The position numbers were made by a program, and so were the translations under genes. 64,000 bases of DNA, taken from NCBI RefSeq assembly GCF_014773275.1, contig NZ_JACWMW010000001.1, forward strand, positions 806,001-870,000, in the 5' to 3' direction. Positions 25,505-35,199 of this stretch are shown here, in pieces. Source of the DNA: Mucilaginibacter rigui (GTDB taxonomy: Bacteria; Bacteroidota; Bacteroidia; Sphingobacteriales; Sphingobacteriaceae). The notes under the pieces are model-generated. The model was not told the DNA's origin and ran no database searches. It worked only from the letters and a program-made list of their open reading frames with translations. Numbering within the stretch: position 1 is the stretch's first letter; each line of letters starts with the position of its first letter.

Positions 25505-27118
25505 ATGTTTAAGCGCTTTGCCCTTGTTTTAATAACTCTATCCCTGATTTTTATAAGTGTTGGTGTTAATGCACAGGATGAAAAATTATTATCAACCCGT
25601 TACCTCAGCCAAAAACACCCCGATTCGGCACTTATTATCTTAAAAAAACTACATGCGCAAGCGGTTGACAATAACGACAAGTTAAGCGAAGGCCAATGTC
25701 TGCGGCAAATGGGGCAGATCTGTTATAACCAGGGCCATTACGCCCAGGCGCTCGATTTTTATTTGCATGCAGATAAATTATTCAGCGCGAGTAAAAACCT
25801 GGATATGCTGGCCGCAAACATGGGCGAAATGGGCGTTTTATATTATTATAACAAGCAGCTGGATAAATCTCGCGCTATATATAATAAGGCGCTGGCTATT
25901 TATAAACAAACCGGTAACCTTAAGGGGCAAGCCGATATTTATGGCAAGATCGGTCACCTGTACGAAAAACATCATAAATACGATAGCGCCTTTTACTACC
26001 AGCATTTAGCGTTAGAGAAATATACCCGCGCAAATTATCAGCAGGGGGCTGCTAAAATTTATGAGAACCTGGGCAGTATTTATGAAGACCTTGCCCGGTA
26101 CGATTCGGCATACACCAGTTTTAACCACTCCCTGCAATTGTATAAGCAGGAGCATAACGAAATAGCCACCATAGAAGTAATAAACAACCTGGGCGATATT
26201 TTACGCAAAACCGGTAAATACGCACAAAGTATTGTAGAATCGCGCAGGGCAATGGCGCTTGCAGGGCAAATGGGTAATATTTACCAGCTCGCAGCCTGCA
26301 GTAAAGACCTTGGCAAGGCTTACGAACTTATGGGCCGTATGGATAGTGCCTATCATTATGCCGAGCTGAGCCGCAAATATTCGCTCGATGTTTACTCAAA
26401 AGAAGGGGTGAACCAAACCGCGTTTTTACAGGTGCTGTATGATATGAATAAAAAGAGCGATGAGATAAACCGCCTTAATAACATCCGTAAAATAAACCGT
26501 ATCATAGGTGTATCTGTGGTTGTTGTGGCAGCGCTGCTTATTGTTTTGGGAATGGTTGTTTTTAGCAGGCAGCGTTTAAAAATTAAAGACCAGAATGCAC
26601 TTGCCAAGCAAAAAGAAGTACAGCACGAATTGATGCAGCTGGAGCTTAAGAACCAACATCTGGAAGAAGATAGCCTGAAGCAGCAACTGGAAGTAAAAAG
26701 CCGCGAACTATCTACCCACACCCTCAACCTCATTAAAAACAATCAATTTTTAGAGCATCTACGCAGTACATTGCAAGCCATGGTGAAGGACGATAAACGC
26801 GACCAAAAAAAACAAATGCAGCAGATAATCCTGGAGATAAATGAAAGTTTTAACCATGAGCAACACTGGCGCGAGTTTACCGCCGCTTTTGAGCAGGTGC
26901 ACCAACAGTTTTTTGATAGTTTAAAACAATACAGCAGCGAGCTTACCTCTACAGACATGCGCCTTATTGCCTTGCTAAAAATGAATCTCGACTCGGCCGA
27001 TATTGCAACCTTGCTGGGGATCTCAACCGATAGCCTAAGGGTTTCGCGATACAGGCTGCGTAAAAAGCTCAATATCCCGCAAGGCGATAACCTTTCGGCC
27101 TTTATCCAAACCCTTTAA
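25505..27118 (+). CDS. TPR-repeat membrane protein with C-terminal LuxR-type HTH
   Basis: A 537-residue protein with a signal peptide (ISVGVNAQ), about six tetratricopeptide repeats (residues about 50-300), a single membrane helix (IGVSVVVVAALLIVLGMVVF), a coiled-coil segment and a C-terminal HTH (ADIATLLGISTDSLRVSRYRLRKKL). The architecture puts the TPRs outside and the DNA-binding domain inside the cytoplasmic membrane. It probably senses a periplasmic signal. It precedes the phytate-type TonB locus by 265 bases, which makes it a possible regulator of it. Confidence 0.88.
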   Translation: MFKRFALVLITLSLIFISVGVNAQDEKLLSTRYLSQKHPDSALIILKKLHAQAVDNNDKLSEGQCLRQMGQICYNQGHYAQALDFYLHADKLFSASKNLDMLAANMGEMGVLYYYNKQLDKSRAIYNKALAIYKQTGNLKGQADIYGKIGHLYEKHHKYDSAFYYQHLALEKYTRANYQQGAAKIYENLGSIYEDLARYDSAYTSFNHSLQLYKQEHNEIATIEVINNLGDILRKTGKYAQSIVESRRAMALAGQMGNIYQLAACSKDLGKAYELMGRMDSAYHYAELSRKYSLDVYSKEGVNQTAFLQVLYDMNKKSDEINRLNNIRKINRIIGVSVVVVAALLIVLGMVVFSRQRLKIKDQNALAKQKEVQHELMQLELKNQHLEEDSLKQQLEVKSRELSTHTLNLIKNNQFLEHLRSTLQAMVKDDKRDQKKQMQQIILEINESFNHEQHWREFTAAFEQVHQQFFDSLKQYSSELTSTDMRLIALLKMNLDSADIATLLGISTDSLRVSRYRLRKKLNIPQGDNLSAFIQTL

Positions 27119-27383
27119 TGGCGTTACAAACGGCTGTTCAAAATTATATTTTAGGCTGATTTTGTGGTGTTAACATTTTGTTAATGTAACGGTAATAAAA
27201 TGATAATGGAGGTTTTTTAATGTTATAATATATTGATTATTAATTATTTAATTGTTTGTGTTGCTTTTTGATATACGAGCATTGTAACGGTGTTGCCTTT
27301 CTGTAACCCTCAAAATTTCATTTGTAGTTGGGCGTATACACACCTTTGCAGCGTCAAATAAAAATGGACATTATCACACAGCA

Positions 27384-30161
27384 ATGAACAAACTTTTACA
27401 AATCTTACTCCCGCTACTTTTTTGTGCTACAATAGCGAGCGCAACAAAGATAAAAGGCCACGTTTATGATAAACAATCGGGCGAGGCGCTGGTAGGTGCA
27501 ACCGTTATTTTAGAAAAAACAGGCAAGGTAACCAGTACCGGCCTTGATGGCTCTTTCGAATTAAAGGATGTGCCGGTTGGCAAAGCTACTATCCGCATTA
27601 CTTACATTACCTATAAAACTATTGTACAGGAAATTGAGATCCAAAGTAAGGATAATGAGCACCTGAAATTTTATATGGAAACGGCTGCAAAAGGCCTTGG
27701 GGAGGTTACCATCAGGGCAACCGCCAGTGGTTCTAACGAAAGGGATGCCCGCCGAATTGAGCAGAACGCTACCCAGGTAATGAACATTGTATCGGGTAAA
27801 GCTATTGAGGTATCTCCCGACCTTACTGTAGCCAATGTGATGCAACGTGTATCGGGCGTTTCCATAGAACGTAACAGCAACGGCGATGGCCAGTATGCTA
27901 TTTTGCGTGGTATGGATAAACGGTATAACTACACTTTAGTGAACGGCGTAAAAATTCCGAGCCCGGATAATAAGTACCGCTATGTGCCGCTGGATCTTTT
28001 CCCCTCTGACCTTTTAGACCGGCTTGAAGTTTACAAAACCCTTACCCCAAACCTGGAAGGGGATGCTGTTGGTGGTGCCGTAAATATGGTAATGAAAAAT
28101 GCCCCCGATCATTTCCAGATCAATGCAAACATTGCCACGGGCTACAACCAACTATTTTTAGACCGTAAGTTTACCAGCTTTGATGCATCAGGCATTCGCG
28201 GTAAATCTCCTTATGAGATCAATGGCCGCGATTATAACGCTACCCAGTCTGATTTTTCAAAAGGCGTATTTGATTACAAATCAAAGCACCCTGCGCCAAA
28301 CGTTGTAGGTAGCTTATCATTAGGCCAGCGTTTTTTTGATAGTAAACTGGGTGTAGTTTTAGCAGGTAGCTATCAAAATACCTATCGCGGAAGTAACAGT
28401 ACTATTTATACCCCTTCAGTAACCGGTACAGATGAGTACAGCGTTATCACCAACAAAGGAGAACGCCAATACTCTGCACAGCAACAACGCCTGGGTTTAC
28501 ACGGTAAAGTGGATTATGCTTTTGATAAAAACAATAAGATTAGCCTTTATAATGTATATGTTAATTTGAAGAATCAGGAAGTGCGTGAGTCGGTATCTAC
28601 CACTTATAATGGGGTTTACGACCCGGCAAACGGCAATGCCGAATTGGTTTACAATACCCGTAGCCGCTTAACCGAGCAACAGATATACAACAGTACACTA
28701 CATGGTGATCATAAATTCTTTGATGATAAATTTAAAGTGCAGTGGTCTGCAGTGTATTCTACCGCGCAGACTGAACAGCCGCAGAATGCCGAAATTGAGT
28801 TAAACGGATTACAGCAAAACTTCCAAAATAAACGCCTTTCATTGGTAAATACTTCACCGGTTGAAATGCGCTGGCAGCGTAATACTGATAATGATAAGGC
28901 AGGCTATTTAGACCTTACCTACAACATTTTCAGGGGCGATAAAAAACTTGACTTTAGCCTTGGCGGTTTATACCGTGAAAAGGAACGCAGCAGCTTTTAC
29001 AATAATTATGTGCTTGCGCCATCTGCAGCAAATGCGGGATTAATATACGGCCAGGATTATCGGAACTATACCGATCTGCAATTGGTTGTAAGTAACCCTA
29101 CCGGTGGTGTTGCCAACCCGCTTACCTATGATGCCTCTGAGAAAACATCTGCAGGTTACGGTATGCTAACCTACAAATCAAATAGCCTGGAGTTAATTGG
29201 TGGTGCCCGTGTTGAGCATACCAACCAGGGCTATCATATGTTGTTTGCGCAAGGCGAATCAAGGCCAACCGGCAACCAGATCTATACGGACGTTTTACCA
29301 AGCTTAACAGCAAAATACCATATTACAGAAAAAGCGCAGTTACACGCTTCATACTACAAGGCTGTTAACCGCCCGGGCTTTTATGAGCTTGTTCCGGGGA
29401 TTTCGCCGGGCGATGATTACGATGAAAAGGGTAATGCCGACCTGAAACGTGCCCTTGCTGATAACTATGATCTGCGATATGAATTGTTCCCTGGTGCTTC
29501 AGAGCAATTGTTAGTGGGCGCATTCTACAAAAAGATAAAAGACCCTATTGAGTATGTGTTTCAAACTTCAGGTACAGTACACAGCAATGTTTTGTTAATA
29601 CCGGGTAATTTTGGCAACGCTACTAACTATGGTGCCGAGGTAGATTACACGAAGTTCTTCAATAAAATAGGTATCAAGGCAAACTATACCTATACACATT
29701 CGCGTATCACTACCACTAAAAATAAGCGTCAGATAAACCCGTCTAATGGCGATATTGAGACTGTTGAGGTTGACCAGACAAGGCCGCTATACGGTCAGTC
29801 AGCGCATATTGCCAACATCTCATTACTTTATAAGGACACTAAAAAAGGCTGGGATGTACAGGTTGCAGGTGCTTACACCGGGCCGCGTATAGTTGCGGTA
29901 TCACAATTCGTAAATAACGATCAATGGCAGCAAGGTATCATCCAGATGGATTTCTCGGCCGAGAAACGTTTTAAAAGCAACATCAGCTTATTTGTTAAAG
30001 CAAACAACCTGCTTAATACACCATATAAGTTGTACATAAAAGGTGTTAACCCCGCAAACGATAAAATAAAAGAGGATCTGGTATCAAACGGTCATACCCT
30101 TATCCGCGATGACCACTATGGACAAAGCTACCTGTTAGGTATACGATATAAGTTCAATTAA
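27384..30161 (+). CDS. TonB-dependent outer-membrane receptor of the phytase locus
   Basis: A 925-residue receptor: signal peptide (ATIASA), CarboxypepD_reg-like domain (about 22-105, IKGHVYDKQSGEALVGATV), plug domain (about 115-235, VMQRVSGVSIERNSNGDGQY, LDRLEVYKTLTPNLEGDAVGGAVN) and a beta barrel ending in IRYKFN. It is followed within 25 bases by a beta-helix lipoprotein and then by a phytase. The substrate is therefore likely to be a phosphorus compound released from or related to phytate; this is inference from context, as the receptor sequence alone does not show it. No SusD partner is present. Confidence 0.9.
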   Translation: MNKLLQILLPLLFCATIASATKIKGHVYDKQSGEALVGATVILEKTGKVTSTGLDGSFELKDVPVGKATIRITYITYKTIVQEIEIQSKDNEHLKFYMETAAKGLGEVTIRATASGSNERDARRIEQNATQVMNIVSGKAIEVSPDLTVANVMQRVSGVSIERNSNGDGQYAILRGMDKRYNYTLVNGVKIPSPDNKYRYVPLDLFPSDLLDRLEVYKTLTPNLEGDAVGGAVNMVMKNAPDHFQINANIATGYNQLFLDRKFTSFDASGIRGKSPYEINGRDYNATQSDFSKGVFDYKSKHPAPNVVGSLSLGQRFFDSKLGVVLAGSYQNTYRGSNSTIYTPSVTGTDEYSVITNKGERQYSAQQQRLGLHGKVDYAFDKNNKISLYNVYVNLKNQEVRESVSTTYNGVYDPANGNAELVYNTRSRLTEQQIYNSTLHGDHKFFDDKFKVQWSAVYSTAQTEQPQNAEIELNGLQQNFQNKRLSLVNTSPVEMRWQRNTDNDKAGYLDLTYNIFRGDKKLDFSLGGLYREKERSSFYNNYVLAPSAANAGLIYGQDYRNYTDLQLVVSNPTGGVANPLTYDASEKTSAGYGMLTYKSNSLELIGGARVEHTNQGYHMLFAQGESRPTGNQIYTDVLPSLTAKYHITEKAQLHASYYKAVNRPGFYELVPGISPGDDYDEKGNADLKRALADNYDLRYELFPGASEQLLVGAFYKKIKDPIEYVFQTSGTVHSNVLLIPGNFGNATNYGAEVDYTKFFNKIGIKANYTYTHSRITTTKNKRQINPSNGDIETVEVDQTRPLYGQSAHIANISLLYKDTKKGWDVQVAGAYTGPRIVAVSQFVNNDQWQQGIIQMDFSAEKRFKSNISLFVKANNLLNTPYKLYIKGVNPANDKIKEDLVSNGHTLIRDDHYGQSYLLGIRYKFN

Positions 30162-30186
30162 TCAATAAATTTTCAAAAAATCAGAT

Positions 30187-31452
30187 ATGAAATTTAAACA
30201 GATCTTAGCCGTATTAACGGTGGCAGCACTGGCTTTTACAGGCTGCCAAAAGGCTAATAAAGATGTTGATACAACACCGCAAAATGGCTCATCTATAGGT
30301 GAGGTATCAGGCGTGTGGGCAAAAAATAGCGTGCACGAAATTAAAGGTGATATCATCATCCCCGAAGGTAAAACACTTACCATTGAAGAAGGTGTAACCG
30401 TTTTAATGGATGCTACCGCTAAGCCCGAGGTTGTAATAAAAGGTAACCTATATTCATTAGGTACTGCTGAGAACCCGGTTAAATTCACTGTTGCTGATGC
30501 TTACCGCACTGCCGAAAACAAGTTTGGCAAACTATGGGGTGGTATACTTGCAGGGCCAACCTGTGCCGAATTGGTGCTTGATAATACTATTCTGGAGTAC
30601 GGAGGCAACACTACTTCTGATGCATCAACCTCGGTAAAAATGGGCCTTTACAAAGCTACTGCAGGTGAAAACCTTCCTGCCCTTTGGTTCTCAAATGTAA
30701 ATGGTAAACTGGTAGTAACCAATAGTATTATTCGTAACTTCCAGGAAGATTGTACCTACATTGAGGGGGGCAAGATCATTTTTTCAAACAACGTGTTCTA
30801 TACTACAGGTGTAACCGGCGGCGAGGCCATGAACTTCAAATCAGGCTGTTTGGCTGATGTGGCTTACAATTTTGTTTACAGCTGTAATACCAATGCGTTA
30901 AAACTATCAAACAGTGGCGACCGTAACCCTCAGGCATATATAATTGCTTATAACAATACTATGGTTAACACCGGCTGGAGAAGGCCTACGGCAAAAGGTG
31001 GTTCGGTATGGTTAGAAGCTACCGTACGTGCCGATCTATACAATAATCTGTTCGCCAACGCCCGTTTCGGTATAAAACGCGACCCTAAAAAACTGGAAGA
31101 CAGCCGTTCTAAAAACGATTATAACTGGTACTATGGTTTTGACCAAGCCACGGTTGACCAATTCCAGGTTGGGAAAAACGATATAGTACCCGGCGGTACA
31201 AATGATGTAAGGGGAACCAAAGCGGGTGATAATGACCCTAAATTTGTTAATTATCCCCTAAATAACTCAGAAACCAGTCCTGATTATAACACCACCTGGG
31301 ATTTTCATTTGCAAGGAAATTCGCCTGCATTAACAAAAGGTACAACTAACTTTACCCGTCACCATAAAGCAGGGATAACCCTATCCAATGGTTTAACCTA
31401 TACATCACCTGAGCCTGCTACATTTGTTGGTGCGTATGGTACTAAGCAATAA
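30187..31452 (+). CDS. Lipoprotein with right-handed beta-helix fold
   Basis: A 421-residue protein with a lipoprotein signal (LAFTGC) and a linker, then repeated short strands typical of a parallel beta-helix (IKGDIIIPEGKTLTIEEGVTV, LVVTNSIIRNF, GKIIFSNNVFY, ADLYNNLFANARFGIKRD). No catalytic residues of pectate-lyase type are obvious. It lies between the TonB receptor and the phytase, with gaps of 25 and 4 bases, and so is probably a surface-exposed binding partner of the receptor. I do not recognise a specific family. Confidence 0.82.
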   Translation: MKFKQILAVLTVAALAFTGCQKANKDVDTTPQNGSSIGEVSGVWAKNSVHEIKGDIIIPEGKTLTIEEGVTVLMDATAKPEVVIKGNLYSLGTAENPVKFTVADAYRTAENKFGKLWGGILAGPTCAELVLDNTILEYGGNTTSDASTSVKMGLYKATAGENLPALWFSNVNGKLVVTNSIIRNFQEDCTYIEGGKIIFSNNVFYTTGVTGGEAMNFKSGCLADVAYNFVYSCNTNALKLSNSGDRNPQAYIIAYNNTMVNTGWRRPTAKGGSVWLEATVRADLYNNLFANARFGIKRDPKKLEDSRSKNDYNWYYGFDQATVDQFQVGKNDIVPGGTNDVRGTKAGDNDPKFVNYPLNNSETSPDYNTTWDFHLQGNSPALTKGTTNFTRHHKAGITLSNGLTYTSPEPATFVGAYGTKQ

Positions 31453-31456
31453 CTGT

Positions 31457-32524
31457 ATGAAGAGATTGAATATATTTTGCTTTGCTCCACTTGTTTTGTT
31501 GAGTTTAGCGTCATGCAAACCCGGCACAACTACCGATACTATTGAAGTTAAACCCGTAATAATTACCGAACCTGTTAAGTATGATACTGATGATCCGGCC
31601 ATATGGGTAAATAAGGCCGATCCTGCCAAAAGCCTGGTAATTGGTACTGATAAAGATGCTGACGGTGCGCTGTATGTTTATGACCTGCAAGGTAAGATCA
31701 TAGCTGATAAGGTAGTTAAGGGTTTAAAACGCCCGAACAATGTCGATCTTGCTTACGGCTTGATGCTTAATGGCAAGCCAACAGATATTGCCATTACTAC
31801 CGAGCGGATAAGCCACAAGCTGCGTATTTACACGTTGCCGGATATGAAACCGGTTGATAACGGCGGCATTGATATGTTTGTTGGCGAAACCGGCCCCGAA
31901 TACCGCGACCTGATGGGTATCTCTATCTATACTGCTAAGGATGGTAAAATGTACGCCATAGTTGGCCGTAAAAGCGGCCCAAAAACAGGCGGCTACATCT
32001 GGCAGTATTTACTGGGCGATGATGGCAAGGGTAATGTAAAAGCAACGCTTGTACGTAAGTTTGGCGAGTACAGCGGCAAAAAAGAAATAGAAGCCATAGC
32101 GGTTGATAACGAGCTGGGATATATCTATTACTCTGACGAGCAGGTTGGTGTACGCCAGTATTATGCCGACCCGGAGAAAGGCAATAAACAGTTATCCATA
32201 TTTGGTACAACAGGCTTCGCAGCCGACCATGAAGGGATCTCTATTTACAAGCTAACAGACAGCACTGGTTATATATTGGTGTCTGACCAGGGTGCAAACC
32301 GTTTCCAGATCTTTAGCCGCGAGGGTACAAAACAGAATGCATTTGAACATAAGCTGTTAAAAATAGCCAATGTACAGGCCCGAGAAAGTGATGGGTCTGA
32401 CGTGGTGAATGTACCATTGAACGATACCTTTAAGCACGGCCTTTTTGTAGTGATGAGCACCGATAAAACATTCCATTATTACCGTTGGGAAGACATTGCC
32501 GGTAAGGAGTTGAAAGTAAAATAA
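31457..32524 (+). CDS. Beta-propeller phytase (3-phytase), lipoprotein
   Basis: A 355-residue protein from the start MKRLNIFCFAPL, with a lipoprotein signal ending SLASC. The mature part carries blocks typical of beta-propeller phytase: DTDDPAIWVN, SLVIGTDKD, LYVYDLQGK, RPNNVDLAYG, EIEAIAVDNELGYIYYSDE and ADHEGISIY. The enzyme removes phosphate from myo-inositol hexakisphosphate in a calcium-dependent way. It starts 4 bases after the beta-helix lipoprotein stop. The longer reading frame beginning at 31424 lies within the preceding gene and is not preferred. Confidence 0.92.
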   Translation: MKRLNIFCFAPLVLLSLASCKPGTTTDTIEVKPVIITEPVKYDTDDPAIWVNKADPAKSLVIGTDKDADGALYVYDLQGKIIADKVVKGLKRPNNVDLAYGLMLNGKPTDIAITTERISHKLRIYTLPDMKPVDNGGIDMFVGETGPEYRDLMGISIYTAKDGKMYAIVGRKSGPKTGGYIWQYLLGDDGKGNVKATLVRKFGEYSGKKEIEAIAVDNELGYIYYSDEQVGVRQYYADPEKGNKQLSIFGTTGFAADHEGISIYKLTDSTGYILVSDQGANRFQIFSREGTKQNAFEHKLLKIANVQARESDGSDVVNVPLNDTFKHGLFVVMSTDKTFHYYRWEDIAGKELKVK

Positions 32525-32540
32525 GTCTTAAGTCCGGAGC

Positions 32541-32580
32541 CATTAGTCTGAAATCATTTGTTCGCGACTTCAGACTAATG
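32541..32580. terminator. Convergent hairpin between phytase and cydB
   Basis: CATTAGTCTGAA and TTCAGACTAATG form a 12-base perfect stem around a 16-base loop. It includes the last codons and stop of cydB. No U-tract follows on either strand, so the hairpin may be a processing site or repeat rather than a classic terminator. Confidence 0.5.
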
Positions 32581-33603
32581 ACTTTCGACTTCCGATTCAC
32601 CATCAGGTTTTTGCTGAAAGCTCCACACCAGGTAAAATAGCGCGGGGAGTATAAATATACTACCTACAAGTAATGCTATGCCTAATGATTGGATGGCTTT
32701 TTCGGCGCCCTGGTCTTCAATAAGTGAGAGGTGACCGCCGTTTTTTAGGATGATGATGTTGGGATAGTGTTTGTAGGTAGTGGTAAGCAGAATCATCGTC
32801 ATTTGGAAACCAGCCAGTACACGGATGATATAACGTTTGCCTTTACTGATGAGATACCAGAGTAAAATAAGAGAAATGGTGGCCGCGCTAACTGCAGCAA
32901 TGCCGATTATATTCCCAAATACCCACTCAACCAGCGGGATATTTTCTTTTACAGAAGCAATAAAAACTACCGACCCCGCAATAACCGCCGCAATGTTCAT
33001 TAATCTTGCCTTGCGGATAAAGCTTTTGCGTTCACTATCGTCATTAGCTTCGCCTATAAGGTAAATGGCAGCCAGGAACCCGCACAGGGCTACGGTAAAG
33101 AAACCAATAGCAACCGAGAACCAGTTGAGCCAGCTGTACATATAGGCATCCATAAAGTTGGTTGCCTGTGGGTCTACCCGGCCGGATACCGCGCTGCCCG
33201 CAATGATGCCCAGAAACAACGGCGTAATAAAGCTGGAGTATACAAATATCTTGTTATAGATCTTCTGCATGTTATCATGCACCGCATCGTAATTACGAAA
33301 GGTTAGGGCAGTGCCCCGGGCAATAATACCCATCAGCATCACCGTAAGCGGGATGTGCAGGTAGATTGACATGGTAGCATATATCACCGGGAAACCTACA
33401 AAGAGTATTACTATAGCAATAATAAGCCACATGTGGTTAGCCTCCCAGATAGGGCCTATGGCGTTGTACATGATCTTCCTGGTGCGGCTTTTGTTTTTGT
33501 TGGAGGTGAACATTTCAATGATACCTGCGCCAAAATCAGCACCGCCCATTACCAGGTACAACAAAAGGGCAACCCATAAAAATATGATGACTACGTATAT
33601 CAT
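32575..33603 (-). CDS. cydB: Cytochrome bd oxidase subunit II
   Basis: A 342-residue membrane protein with about eight helices, opening IFLWVALLLYLVMGGADFGAGIIE and containing GPIWEANHMWLI, both hallmarks of CydB. It pairs with CydA to reduce oxygen with quinol at high affinity. It overlaps cydA by 4 bases (33600-33603, ATGA), showing translational coupling. The gene ends inside a hairpin shared with the converging phytase gene. Confidence 0.95.
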   Translation of the reverse strand: MIYVVIIFLWVALLLYLVMGGADFGAGIIEMFTSNKNKSRTRKIMYNAIGPIWEANHMWLIIAIVILFVGFPVIYATMSIYLHIPLTVMLMGIIARGTALTFRNYDAVHDNMQKIYNKIFVYSSFITPLFLGIIAGSAVSGRVDPQATNFMDAYMYSWLNWFSVAIGFFTVALCGFLAAIYLIGEANDDSERKSFIRKARLMNIAAVIAGSVVFIASVKENIPLVEWVFGNIIGIAAVSAATISLILLWYLISKGKRYIIRVLAGFQMTMILLTTTYKHYPNIIILKNGGHLSLIEDQGAEKAIQSLGIALLVGSIFILPALFYLVWSFQQKPDGESEVESH

Positions 33604-34925
33604 TTGCTTACAGGTTTAGGGTTGTCATAAATTATAGGTACCATTTTTATCTGCCTGTACAGCAAAAATATAACTGCCAAACTGAGGGTAAAATAAACGG
33701 CTGTAAACAGGTAAAAGGAGTAACCTATGCCCGGCATTGGTGTAACGGCATCGGCAGTGCGCATAACGCCTTGTATTATCCAGGGCTGGCGGCCAACTTC
33801 GGTTACCGTCCACCCGGCTTCTACGGCTATAAAGCCAACAGGGGTTGCCCATATAAACAGTTTCAGGAACCAGCGCTTATCAAACCAGTTTTTCTTTCTC
33901 CATAGGGCTATCAGATATAGTATCCCCAAGCCCATCATCAGCATACCCAGGGCAACCATCAGTTGGAATGCATAATGCGTAACGGCAACGGGCGGTTGGT
34001 CGCGCTCCGGGATCTGATCTAAGCCTTTTACGGGCGTTTTAAAGTCGTCATAAACCATAAAACTGAGCATGCCGGGCAGCTCAATAGCGTAGTTTACCTT
34101 TTTATTTTTTACATCAGGGATGCCACCGATGATGAGCGGCGAGTAAGGTTTGGTATCAAAGTGGGCTTCCATAGCGGCAAGTTTGGCCGGTTGCCTTTTG
34201 GCTACCATTTTGGCCGATATGTCGCCGCTTAAAGGCTGTAAAATGGCCGCTATTACACCAAATATGGCTGCTATTTTAAATGCCCTTAAATGGAAGTTTA
34301 CATTCTGTTTGCGCATTACCATTAAGGCATGTACGCCAGCTACCGCAAAGCCCGTTGCCGCGAATGCTGCTACAGACATATGTAAGGCCTGCGAAAACCA
34401 GGCGGGGTTAAACATGGCTTTTATTGGGTCTATGTTGGTGTATTTGCCATCAATAAGTTCAAACCCGGTGGGGCTGTTCATCCATGCGTTGGCAGCTACT
34501 ACCAGTATGCCCGATGTTAACCCGCTTATGCCTACCACAACCCCGGTAAACCAATGGAACCAGCGGTTAAACCTGGTCCACCCGTACAGGAAAAAGCCAA
34601 GTGCTATGGCCTCGATAAAGAAAGCCGTCCCCTCCAGTGAAAACGGCATCCCGAAGATAGGCCCGGCATGTTTCATAAAAGTTGGCCAAAGCAGCCCAAG
34701 CTCAAAGGATAATACGGTACCCGATACTGCGCCTGTGGCAAAGAAGATTGCCACGCCTTTGCTCCAGGCTTTGGTTACATTTTGATAGACGGGGTTACCT
34801 GTGCGCAGCCATAAAAAGTGCGACACGGCCATAAAGAACGGCATAACCATACCAATGCACGAAAATATGATGTGAAAGCCCAGGGACAATGCCATTTGCG
34901 ACCTGGCGGCCATAAAATTATCCAT
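33600..34925 (-). CDS. cydA: Cytochrome bd oxidase subunit I, short Q-loop type
   Basis: A 441-residue subunit carrying the heme ligands: H18 in SLGFHIIF, a second His in SQALHMS and the GRQPW block of CydA. The region between helices 6 and 7 is short, so it is the short Q-loop class also seen in other Bacteroidota and Firmicutes. The enzyme supports respiration at low oxygen. Upstream there is a dyad (34963-34987) that may bind a regulator; the FNR-like gene lies only about 0.65 kb away. Confidence 0.95.
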   Translation of the reverse strand: MDNFMAARSQMALSLGFHIIFSCIGMVMPFFMAVSHFLWLRTGNPVYQNVTKAWSKGVAIFFATGAVSGTVLSFELGLLWPTFMKHAGPIFGMPFSLEGTAFFIEAIALGFFLYGWTRFNRWFHWFTGVVVGISGLTSGILVVAANAWMNSPTGFELIDGKYTNIDPIKAMFNPAWFSQALHMSVAAFAATGFAVAGVHALMVMRKQNVNFHLRAFKIAAIFGVIAAILQPLSGDISAKMVAKRQPAKLAAMEAHFDTKPYSPLIIGGIPDVKNKKVNYAIELPGMLSFMVYDDFKTPVKGLDQIPERDQPPVAVTHYAFQLMVALGMLMMGLGILYLIALWRKKNWFDKRWFLKLFIWATPVGFIAVEAGWTVTEVGRQPWIIQGVMRTADAVTPMPGIGYSFYLFTAVYFTLSLAVIFLLYRQIKMVPIIYDNPKPVSK

Positions 34926-34962
34926 AGTGTAAGTTTAAGTACTATACAAATGTTTAAGTATA

Positions 34963-34987
34963 TAAATTGCACATTTTTAGCAATTTA
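34963..34987. promoter_or_regulatory. Inverted repeat upstream of cydA
   Basis: TAAATTGC and GCAATTTA are perfect 8-base arms with a 9-base spacer, 38 bases before the cydA start. A near-match -7 element (AACATTTG on the minus strand, 34947-34954) lies between it and the gene. It could be an operator for an FNR/Crp-type or other regulator; the half-site is TTGC, not FNR's TTGAT. Confidence 0.4.
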
Positions 34988-35085
34988 GAACGAATAATAA
35001 TTGAATATTATTTGCGGGTATTATTGATTTTTTGGGAATTAATGAGTATGAAATACGGAGATAGAATAAGCTATTAATCAATTGT

Positions 35086-35180
35086 TCATTTCGAACGGGG
35101 CACGAGGAGAAATCTTGTTAGATATAACATGTCGGCGATAAGCATGTAATAACAGGATTTCTCACTATCGTTCGAAATGA
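35086..35180. repeat. Inverted-repeat element, GTCATTTCGAACGA family (copy 2)
   Basis: TCATTTCGAACG and CGTTCGAAATGA arms enclose GAGAAATCTTGTTA and its partner AACAGGATTTCTC. The element lies between cydA and the small acidic protein gene, the only repeat here next to a promoter region rather than only at gene ends. Confidence 0.75.
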
Positions 35181-35199
35181 CATGGTGATAAAATAAAGG

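Noticed and set aside
34150-34785. Plus-strand frame of 211 codons opposite cydA
   Set aside because: Codon-shadow of CydA; no independent support.
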